Made by a program: the position numbers and the translations under genes | Shown: one piece after another, positions 16,651 to 24,096 of the stretch | Layout of the letters: each line of letters opens with the position of its first letter | How positions within the stretch are numbered: the first letter of the stretch is position 1 | Notes under the pieces: generated by a model | The model's database searches: none | Told to the model about the DNA's origin: nothing | The model's input: the letters and a program-made list of their open reading frames with translations, nothing else | NCBI RefSeq assembly: GCF_030719035.1 | Contig: NZ_CP132203.1 | Span: 1,736,001 to 1,800,000 of the forward strand | DNA from: Hahella sp. HNIBRBA332 | GTDB lineage: Bacteria; Pseudomonadota; Gammaproteobacteria; Pseudomonadales; Oleiphilaceae | Direction of reading: 5' to 3' | DNA length: 64,000 nt

Positions 16651-17721
16651 ATGGAAGGGGGCAGGGATACTGTGAATGCAATATCTAAGGAGTTGGAGCA
16701 GGGATTTTTCACGCAGTCGGTGATCGGCGACCAGCCTTATCCCAGTTATGAGTTACGTAATATCCTGGCGTGCCTGGAGGAATGGGGGGACGTCGAGTTC
16801 GTGGAATCTGTTTTGAAGCAGGTGGGACTGGATTGGGAGCGCTTATGGGAAGAGCCTTCCATGCCCACTCATACATTGCTGCAAACGCTGGATTTGGTGC
16901 GCGGGCGATACGCCACGCCTGGTTTGGGATGCGCCATCGGGCAGTCCTATACGTTGGCCAGTCTGGGAGAAATCGGCGTACAGGTGGCGACTTGCCGAAC
17001 ACTGGGCGAAGCTCTGGTGATGGTGGAGCGCAACTATGATCAGCTCGGCGTAGTAATGGATAAATCACTGACCTTGCAGGGCGACCAGGTGGTGGTGCGG
17101 CATTACAACGTCAGCGGTCTGGATCACGAGACCCTCGATTTTCTGATGGAGATTTGTATCGCCGCTTTCTTCACGGTCGCCAGAGAGGTGGCGGGGTTCG
17201 ATTTCCCCTTGCGCTATGTGTCTTTTACACGAGAACCGCCGACGGACCAAAAAGTATATCGTCTGGTGTTCGGCGATCATTTGCGTTTTTCGCAATCCTT
17301 CATCGAATGGGCGTTTGACGTGCGCTTGCTGGAGGAGCCGGTGCGGGTGCGTTTACCCGACACAACGCCGATGCAGGAGCAGCCGACCTATCTGCAGTTC
17401 ACCGCCTGGGATGAAACCAGTCTGGTGCAGCGCATCAGCGACATGCTTTACGCCAGTCGCGGCTTTCCTGAACTGCCGGAAATCGCCGGACGACTGAATA
17501 TGAGTCCACGCACGTTGAGGCGTCGGCTGGCGGCGGCGGGGATCAATTATCAGCGACTGCTCAATCGAATAAGGTGCCAGCAGGCGATTGCGCTGTTACA
17601 GGAAGAAGAACTGGCGGTGGACGATATCGCAGACAGGCTGGGGTTTACGGAGGTCGCCAACTTTCGGCATGCGTTCAAGAAATGGCTGGGACTGCCCCCG
17701 GGGGCAGTCCGTTCGGTTTAG
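16651..17721 (+). CDS. AraC-family transcriptional regulator, OruR/ArgR-like architecture
   Basis: The product has 356 residues. The N-terminal ~230 residues match the 'arabinose-binding domain of AraC-type' found in OruR-like regulators. The C-terminal ~95 residues carry the double HTH: PEIAGRLNMSPRTLRRRLAAAGINY and, second, VDDIADRLGFTEVANFRHAFKKWLG. The start ATG at 16651 (gene reads MEGGRDTV) is preceded by few Shine-Dalgarno bases, and an internal GTG is possible. No metabolic gene sits next to it in the same direction, so its target is unclear. The 3' end contains a perfect palindrome. Confidence 0.88.
   Translation: MEGGRDTVNAISKELEQGFFTQSVIGDQPYPSYELRNILACLEEWGDVEFVESVLKQVGLDWERLWEEPSMPTHTLLQTLDLVRGRYATPGLGCAIGQSYTLASLGEIGVQVATCRTLGEALVMVERNYDQLGVVMDKSLTLQGDQVVVRHYNVSGLDHETLDFLMEICIAAFFTVAREVAGFDFPLRYVSFTREPPTDQKVYRLVFGDHLRFSQSFIEWAFDVRLLEEPVRVRLPDTTPMQEQPTYLQFTAWDETSLVQRISDMLYASRGFPELPEIAGRLNMSPRTLRRRLAAAGINYQRLLNRIRCQQAIALLQEEELAVDDIADRLGFTEVANFRHAFKKWLGLPPGAVRSV
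17689..17710 (+). terminator. Perfect 22-bp palindrome inside the 3' end of the AraC-type gene
   Basis: GGACTGCCCCC at 17689-17699 is followed directly by its reverse complement at 17700-17710. It overlaps the last codons (LPPGAV) just before the stop at 17719. The hairpin would have few loop bases and no immediate T-run. It could act as a terminator or as an operator within the coding sequence. Confidence 0.5.
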
Positions 17722-17839
17722 CGTCTAGGGTGTCGCAAAAACTGGTTTAGCGACTGATTTTATAAAATTTTTTGTCGTTTGCCGCGCATGTGCAGCCTGT
17801 TGTCAGTTTGTAACCTGAATTATCGACGCACGCAAGGGG

Positions 17840-19039
17840 TTAATCTACGCAGTCGTTGGTCGCCATCCGCGCGATCCACTCATATATCAGCGCCTGTCCT
17901 TCCTGATGCACAAGCTGCCGGCCGATTTCCGGCATCTTGTCGCCAGGCTGGTCGGTCGCCATTCTGAAGTTGATGATGGAGGCGTCCGGCGATCCCGGCT
18001 CAATGTCGTAACTCAATGCGCCGCCGCCGTAAGCCACGGGCTGTTTACAAACGCCGTGCTGACTTTGGTAGTCCGCGAAGCTGCGCCAGAACTCCAGGCT
18101 GAGACCGGTGTTCGACGCGCCGCCTTCAGGACGGTGGCAATGCGCGCAGTTAATGTCCAGATAGCCTTTCGCCAGGCGATGAATCTGATCGTCGGAATAG
18201 CCCGCCAGATTGGAGGCGTCGGCGTCGCTATAGCTGGGGACGCTGTCTATGCTGGAAAGATCATCCGGCAGGCCGGAAAGAATGCCTTTCTGTTTCCAAT
18301 AGGCGAGCTGGTTGGCGGCGCCGTCGGCGTAAGTGTAAATCCAGTTAAGCTGACGCGCTTTGGGGCCCAGCGGAACAAAGCGGGAGCCGGACTCCGTCTT
18401 GAACTGATGGCATTGCTTGCACTTATTAGTGTCGGGAACCTGATAAGTGAAGTTATGCTGCACCCCGTTATGCACCACCGTTGCAGCGTAATTTCCCCCA
18501 GCCACGCTCAGTTCCGCGTCTTCTTTGTTGACGTCCCAGATGTAGGGCAGGGCCACCCAGCCGCTGGCGCGACGGATCAATAGACGGGTTTCCAGTAGCC
18601 GCTCATTTTCCAGACCGCGGTTGGCCGTATCCGCCGGTAGCGCGAAAGTTTTGGTTATGACAGTTCCTTCGGGGAAATCAATGACTTCCTGTTCGCTGTA
18701 TTGGGCTTGTTTACCTTCAGGAACATACACTACGCGGTATTTGCTCGCATAATCCGTAAACAGGGGGCTGGCGAGATCATATATAACGCCCGAACCGCCT
18801 GTGGTTTGCGTGGGGTCCGCGCCGCTGAACAGACGATAGCTAGACAAGTAGCGGCAATTGGTGGAAGCCAGCGCGCTCCAGTTCACCCCATCGCCGCTTT
18901 CGCCGCATACTCCCGCTTCCTTGGCGGTGGTTCCGCCGCCATCGGCGGACCCGTCTCCACCGCTGCTGCAGCCGGCGATCACTCCGGCCATTATCCACAG
19001 CACGCCGCCACAAATAGCGGCTTTTTTATTGTTTTGCAT
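17840..19039 (-). CDS. Di-haem c-type lipoprotein of the SO2930/HNE_0200 family
   Basis: The product has 399 residues. The signal ends in a lipobox (MAGVIAGCSS), so it is an outer-envelope lipoprotein. Two haem-binding motifs are visible: CKQCH near residue 208 and CAHCH near residue 294, the second within DINCAHCHRPEGG. The C-terminal MPEIGRQLVHQEGQALIYEWI is typical of this conserved family (TIGR03806-type by memory). In many bacteria it sits beside the parallel beta-helix lipoprotein family (TIGR03805-type), exactly as here, 44 bases downstream of that gene on the same strand. An envelope electron-transfer or oxidation role is likely; the substrate is unknown. Confidence 0.88.
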   Translation of the reverse strand: MQNNKKAAICGGVLWIMAGVIAGCSSGGDGSADGGGTTAKEAGVCGESGDGVNWSALASTNCRYLSSYRLFSGADPTQTTGGSGVIYDLASPLFTDYASKYRVVYVPEGKQAQYSEQEVIDFPEGTVITKTFALPADTANRGLENERLLETRLLIRRASGWVALPYIWDVNKEDAELSVAGGNYAATVVHNGVQHNFTYQVPDTNKCKQCHQFKTESGSRFVPLGPKARQLNWIYTYADGAANQLAYWKQKGILSGLPDDLSSIDSVPSYSDADASNLAGYSDDQIHRLAKGYLDINCAHCHRPEGGASNTGLSLEFWRSFADYQSQHGVCKQPVAYGGGALSYDIEPGSPDASIINFRMATDQPGDKMPEIGRQLVHQEGQALIYEWIARMATNDCVD

Positions 19040-19083
19040 AAGCGCCTCAACTCATTACTGATGTGTCTAGCCTTGGTGTCTCA

Positions 19084-20556
19084 TCACAGGCTGCAAGCCG
19101 CATGGGCGTCATCCAGGCCGCATCCGTATACCTTGCCGGCGACCGTGGCGGTGGCGGCGGGCAGTCGGTCCAGGTCGCAGACCAGCAGACTGGCTCCGAC
19201 TCCTGTGGTGGCGTCTGGCTCGCCGTCGGCGGGGTTTGCGTCAGTAAAGGTGGTTGGGTCCGGGTTATAGAGGAAACCCTTGGTAGCGTCGCCATTGTTG
19301 AAAACGCAGATGTTCTCCGATCCGTCCGCAGCGAACGGATCTTCTGAAAACGGCGCGCCATAGCCTGCGCGGGCCAGTAGTTCCCCGAAGCCGTCATACA
19401 ACACGCTGGGCAGGGTGGTCTCCCCAATGGCCTGAAATGCGGGGAGCACACCCTGTATTAAATCGCCTCGCGGGTTGGCGCCAGAGTCGCTGATGCTGTT
19501 GTCGTGAATGGAGATATTGCGAGGAACGGAGCGCCAGCCATCGTTCATGATGCCGTCCATGACATATTGCGCCATCTCTGTCTGACTGGCGGCGATGAAG
19601 AATGAGGAGACGGTGACGGACGTGGTGTCGTGATTGCTGATAGCGTTGTTATAAACCTCCACATCAGCCGTGGACAGCACGATCACGCCAGTGCCGGGAG
19701 GCACGATATGCACGCCGGCGGGATTGCTGCTGGCGTTGGCGAAGTTGTCGGTATTGTTATCGCGAATGATGTTATTGAACACACGTACGGTGGAGCCGTA
19801 TTTGTGGTTGCCGATGGGAAGATCGAACACCAGGATGCCGCCGGTGTTGCCTTCCGCCACATTGTTGTAAACGTCCGCGTTGTGGGAGTTTTCAATCTCA
19901 ATTCCCGCCACGTTTTCTTTGGCGATATTGCGACGCACTACGATATTGCTGGACTGTCCGACATAAACGCCGGCGTCCGCCGAACCGCGCACATAGGAGT
20001 CTTCGATCAGGATGTTGGAGCATTCCACGGGGTACAGGCCGTAGGCGCCGTTGTCCGAGTTTAATTCTCCTTTCCACTCGGTGCGGGTGTACTGCAGGCG
20101 AATGCCGTCGGAGTCCTTCAGTTTGATGCCGTTGTTGGCGGCCTCCTCCACGGCAAGGTTGCGGACAGTAATGTCCTTCATATTCTGAATGAATATGCCG
20201 TCGCCGCCCAGAGAGCCGGAAAAGTCCAGAATGGTCTTATCCATGCCGTACCCGGCGATGGTGATATTCTGCAATGATGCGCCGTCGCCGTCGGGATCGC
20301 CGTCCAGGGTCAGGGTGTCGGTGATTTGCAGACGCCCCTCTGGCAGCACCAGATAATCGCCGGACTGCGCGGTGATGAAAGCGGTCTTGATTGCAATGGT
20401 GATGTCGCCGTCGGCGCTGATGAATTTTGCGTTGTCGGGGAAGTTAGCGCCGCTGGAGCTGTCGCCGCCAGTGGTGTCGCTACTGCATCCGGTCAACGCT
20501 GCGATAGAAAGACAAAGAGCCGGCGCAAGGCCGGCGGGGATGAAATTGGGTTGCAT
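19084..20556 (-). CDS. Parallel beta-helix repeat lipoprotein
   Basis: The product has 490 residues with a lipoprotein signal (LCLSIAALTGCSSD). Many right-handed beta-helix coils are visible as short repeats with stacked Asn/Val/Ile positions: NITIAGYGMDKTILDFSG, DITVRNLAVEEAANNGIKL, NIVVRRNIAKENVAGIEI, ADVYNNVAEGNTGGILV. This is the pectate-lyase-like fold, matching the family that co-occurs with the di-haem lipoprotein encoded next. The pair is probably co-transcribed from a promoter in the 411-base gap upstream. It may bind or process a polysaccharide on the cell surface, but no catalytic residues can be assigned. Confidence 0.87.
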   Translation of the reverse strand: MQPNFIPAGLAPALCLSIAALTGCSSDTTGGDSSSGANFPDNAKFISADGDITIAIKTAFITAQSGDYLVLPEGRLQITDTLTLDGDPDGDGASLQNITIAGYGMDKTILDFSGSLGGDGIFIQNMKDITVRNLAVEEAANNGIKLKDSDGIRLQYTRTEWKGELNSDNGAYGLYPVECSNILIEDSYVRGSADAGVYVGQSSNIVVRRNIAKENVAGIEIENSHNADVYNNVAEGNTGGILVFDLPIGNHKYGSTVRVFNNIIRDNNTDNFANASSNPAGVHIVPPGTGVIVLSTADVEVYNNAISNHDTTSVTVSSFFIAASQTEMAQYVMDGIMNDGWRSVPRNISIHDNSISDSGANPRGDLIQGVLPAFQAIGETTLPSVLYDGFGELLARAGYGAPFSEDPFAADGSENICVFNNGDATKGFLYNPDPTTFTDANPADGEPDATTGVGASLLVCDLDRLPAATATVAGKVYGCGLDDAHAACSL

Positions 20557-20967
20557 AGTGTCCCTCGCATTCTTTTTATTATTGGGCGGTCAAAATAAGG
20601 GGATAAATTGTCCGCTTTTGGGTGTTCTCTGTTATGCCGTAAAAGCGGGGAGGGTCACAATGTGCAAAGTGGCCAGCGGTAATTTTATTCTGATTAATGC
20701 TGGCGTAGAATCGACGTCTGGGAAGGCGAAGACGGGAGAACGGCTGTAACCGTCTGTAAAAAGTTATTTTTTCTTAACAATGTGAGAAAAATACCAGTTT
20801 TGGGAGAAAAGTCTTATAGCATATCCGCTGGCGATGGCGGAGATTAAGGCGACAGGCTCCCGGAGGAAATACGCTTTCGAGCGCTATTGGAATTCTCCAT
20901 AATGCCGTAGCCCCCGATTTTCAGGACACAGGACAACACCTAACAAGGACTTGATGGGCAGAGAAGG
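20557..20967. other. Divergent intergenic region, beta-helix lipoprotein / CadC-like regulator
   Basis: About 410 bases separate divergent starts. The segment 20750-20830 is AT-rich (TTATTTTTTCTTAACAATG) and is the best place for promoters. No terminator or ORF with a ribosome-binding site is seen. The arrangement suggests that the regulator encoded to the right could act on the lipoprotein pair. Confidence 0.45.
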
Positions 20968-23193
20968 ATGATCAGACGCCAGATTCACCCCCTTAGACCC
21001 TTTAAAATCGGAGACTGGTGGGTCGACCCGGAAGCCAACAAACTGGCTGACCAGGATTGTGAAATCTCTCTTACCCCTAAAGCGATGGCGGCTCTACTGG
21101 CGTTGGTGGAAGCGCAGGGCCGGGCGCTTGGGGAGACGCAACTGCAGGAAAAAATCTGGCCGTCGTCCGCTCAGCCGGACGCATCCGTCGATCAGATTGT
21201 TTCTCAATTACGCAAGGCGTTCGGAGATAATGGCAGGCCGCGTCGTTACATAGAACGAGACGGCTCCACTTATCGTATCGTGGCGCAAATGTCGCAGCCC
21301 GATGTGGACGGCCTGTGTCCCCATACAGGCCCCCAAGGTCGCCGGCGCGGTTTGTGTAAATGGGGGATCAGTGTCGGCGCGCTCGCCTTGATGTTCGCAT
21401 TGGGGTTCGGCGTCTTTTACCCCAAGCCTCATGCCCCCAGCCAGGTTATTGTTTACCCGATTCAATTGGTGGACGCCTCCCATCATCGCGATAGCGCGTA
21501 TCTGGCCACCAGCGTTACGGACGCCATTCGTTCGCGATTGGTTACTTTGCGCGGCGCGCGGGTGGTCTTCAGCGAGACGGCGCCCTGGTCCCGTCCTGAT
21601 CGGGGCAGCGCGGTCAGCGGCAGTCTGCAGGTCACCGGTTCCAGCTTGAGGCTGATTCTCAATATCACCGATCTGGCGGGCAGAGACTCCCAGTGGAGCG
21701 GTCTCATCGAAGGCGACGCCAGTAAGCTGTATGCATTTCATCAGGAGCTGACGGAGGCGTTGCTGTCCCAGCTCAATGTGCCTGATGACGAATTTAGTGA
21801 CCGCCGCGAGCCGGATCCGGAAGCATACGATTATTACCTGCAAGGGCGTCACTATTGGTCTCAGCGCGACGTGCTTTCGCTGCAGCGGGCTTTGCAGAAT
21901 TTCTCTCAGGCGATCAGTCTCGACGGCCAGTTTGCGCCGGCCTATGTTGCGCTGTGCGATAGCTACCACTTCCTGAGCGTCTATTCGGATCTGCCCGCCA
22001 GTACGGTGTCAGAGAAGTGCGCGCCTCTGCTGGACCGGGCGTTCGCCCTCGACCCAGGCATGCCACAGGCCTATGCGTCACGCGCGTTGCAGTTCTCCGA
22101 GCAGGGCAGGGAGGGTGAGGCGGAAGGCTTCTACAAAAAAGCTATGGACATGGCGCCGAATTACACACCGGCCTATCTCTGGTACGGCCAGTTGCTGCGT
22201 TCCCAAGGGCGTTTTATTCAGTCTTTGGCTATGTACGAACGGGCGTTGGAACTGGAGCCTTTCTCCGGCGGCATCAATCGGGGGAAAGCCTATACTTTGC
22301 TGCGCATGGGACGCCTGGAGCAGGCGCGGGACACCTATCAGCGCGCTTTGGCTCTGGAGCCGGATTATTTGTACCGTCCACTGGACCAGCTGGAGTTTCT
22401 GCCGATCACGGTGGATACGGCGACGGACTACTTCAATTGGTCGCGCATGTATCCGCATGTGATCGGGCGGCAACCCAATAATAAAGTGACCGAAGCGATT
22501 TTGTGGATGGCTCTCGGAGATATGAAGAAAGCGCAGGAATTACTGATTCAGGTGCCGCCAGGCATGCGCACCGGCGCCAGCTATCTCTATGCGCGTGGCC
22601 TGCAGTACTCTATCAACCGTGACTATGAGGCGGCGTTATCTGTATTTCAGCAACGGCGCAGTCAGCAACCTGGGAATCGCTCTTACACGCTGCCGGTGGC
22701 CGCCACGCTGATCAAGCTGGGGCGGAACGAAGAAGCGCTGGAGGAGCTGGATCGTTACTATCCCAAGCTTGGCAATAATAAGACGTCCATTGACTCTGAG
22801 AACCGCTTTCCCTATCTGATCGCCTGTTATTTACGGCATATCATCGGGCAGAAGTCGCCGCAATATCTGCATGATGAACTCAAGCAGTCCGTGTCCTATA
22901 AAATTGTCGAAGCCATGGATATACCGGAATGGTTTGTATACGAAAACCCCGCCAAGCTGTTTGAAATATTACGAGCGCAATTGATGTCGGGCTGGCTGCC
23001 GGACTACAACCAGTTTCTGTGGGCGCCGGAGCAGTGGCCGGAGTGGAGTTCCTTTACGCGGGATCAACAGGAAGAGGTGACCAGCCTGCTACGTCGCAAT
23101 CGTCAGTCGGTGCTGCGGGAAAGCGGGCGTGAGGATAAGCTTAACGCGTCCCTGGACAAGCGGAGCGTCAAAGAAGCGGCGGCGTTGAACTGA
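20968..23193 (+). CDS. CadC-like membrane-bound wHTH regulator with TPR repeats
   Basis: The product has 741 residues. Residues ~10-110 form an OmpR/CadC-type winged helix (FKIGDWWVDPEANKL, LTPKAMAALLALVEAQGRAL, VDQIVSQLRKAFGDNGRPRRYIE). A single membrane helix follows near 133-152 (ISVGALALMFALGFGVFY). The large periplasmic part begins with a strand-rich segment and continues as TPR repeats (AYVALCDSYHFLSV, PAYLWYGQLLRSQGRF, GGINRGKAYTLLRMGRLEQA). The architecture indicates a one-component sensor that binds DNA from the membrane. GAGAAGG lies directly against the ATG, an unusually short spacing. The divergent lipoprotein pair is the obvious candidate target. Confidence 0.87.
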   Translation: MIRRQIHPLRPFKIGDWWVDPEANKLADQDCEISLTPKAMAALLALVEAQGRALGETQLQEKIWPSSAQPDASVDQIVSQLRKAFGDNGRPRRYIERDGSTYRIVAQMSQPDVDGLCPHTGPQGRRRGLCKWGISVGALALMFALGFGVFYPKPHAPSQVIVYPIQLVDASHHRDSAYLATSVTDAIRSRLVTLRGARVVFSETAPWSRPDRGSAVSGSLQVTGSSLRLILNITDLAGRDSQWSGLIEGDASKLYAFHQELTEALLSQLNVPDDEFSDRREPDPEAYDYYLQGRHYWSQRDVLSLQRALQNFSQAISLDGQFAPAYVALCDSYHFLSVYSDLPASTVSEKCAPLLDRAFALDPGMPQAYASRALQFSEQGREGEAEGFYKKAMDMAPNYTPAYLWYGQLLRSQGRFIQSLAMYERALELEPFSGGINRGKAYTLLRMGRLEQARDTYQRALALEPDYLYRPLDQLEFLPITVDTATDYFNWSRMYPHVIGRQPNNKVTEAILWMALGDMKKAQELLIQVPPGMRTGASYLYARGLQYSINRDYEAALSVFQQRRSQQPGNRSYTLPVAATLIKLGRNEEALEELDRYYPKLGNNKTSIDSENRFPYLIACYLRHIIGQKSPQYLHDELKQSVSYKIVEAMDIPEWFVYENPAKLFEILRAQLMSGWLPDYNQFLWAPEQWPEWSSFTRDQQEEVTSLLRRNRQSVLRESGREDKLNASLDKRSVKEAAALN

Positions 23194-23218
23194 GCCGCCG
23201 CCTTGACGCAGAAAGACG

Positions 23219-23854
23219 TTATCGCGATCCCCAGTCATAATCCTGAATCTGATGTAGACGCTCCCGTTGCTCTTCGGTGAGCGCCTCTTGCATTTTCCTG
23301 CGCGCCTGCAAACGAATTTCCAGCATCTTGAGATGGGCGTCCGCCATGGCGCGATGAGCTTCCAGAATGGCTTTATCATTCATTTCGTCTTTGTTGAGCA
23401 GGTTCTGCATGGCGGCGTGTTGTTTGTACATTTCCTGAAAATGAGCCCATTGCTGCTCGCCCAGCTGTTTTTGAATTTCTTCTATTTGGTTTCGCTGCTT
23501 ATCCTCCAACCCCAGCAGCCCCGCCATTCTAGGCGAACTTAAATCCATCATGCCGCCCATCATAAAGCCATCGCCCATCATGTATCCGTGACCAAACATA
23601 CGACCGGATCCCATCATGGAATGGCGACCATAGCCGCCCCAGTTGGAGGCGCTCCAGTCGTCTCCGTTGTACATGCCGCCGCTTCCCATCATGCGCCGGC
23701 CCCGCATCATGCCCGGACCGCCTGCGCCGCAGTCATCACAATCGCTATCGACAGCGTTTGAACCGAAGAAGCCGTGTCCTGAAGCAGAGGTAGCCACGCA
23801 GAGCATCAAGGTGAAGAAAAGGGCGTTAAGGGGCGCGAGGACAAGTTTAATCAT
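23219..23854 (-). CDS. Spy/CpxP-like periplasmic protein with Met/Gly-rich segment
   Basis: The product has 211 residues with a signal peptide (LMLCVATSASGHG). Residues ~35-100 are dominated by Met, Gly, Arg and Tyr (MMRGRRMMGSGGM, GYMMGDGFMMGGMMD), a composition suited to binding Cu(I) or Ag(I). The C-terminal ~100 residues are amphipathic helix with LTXXQ-type motifs (LGLEDKQRNQIEEIQKQL and EALTEEQRERLHQIQDY), as in Spy and CpxP chaperones. A DCDDC pair near the N-terminus adds possible ligands. It is probably an envelope stress or metal-binding protein. No efflux operon adjoins it. Confidence 0.8.
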   Translation of the reverse strand: MIKLVLAPLNALFFTLMLCVATSASGHGFFGSNAVDSDCDDCGAGGPGMMRGRRMMGSGGMYNGDDWSASNWGGYGRHSMMGSGRMFGHGYMMGDGFMMGGMMDLSSPRMAGLLGLEDKQRNQIEEIQKQLGEQQWAHFQEMYKQHAAMQNLLNKDEMNDKAILEAHRAMADAHLKMLEIRLQARRKMQEALTEEQRERLHQIQDYDWGSR

Positions 23855-24096
23855 GGCGACGTATCCTTTTAGGTTGCGGGTAAGTAGTACCCCTGAACTA
23901 CTGGCGAATCATGGAGTCCCTGGGGATTTCTTTAGATAGTCTGGTCAAAATTACGTCAATTGCCATGGCTTCCGCATAAATTTTTGCTTGGTTTGACAGT
24001 CATCAATTCAATTGCCTTTTATTCCGTCCCACTAAGGCAAAATTGCGGTCTTGTGCTAGTTTCCTTTATAAAAACAACAAGCCGCCACAGGCGGAC

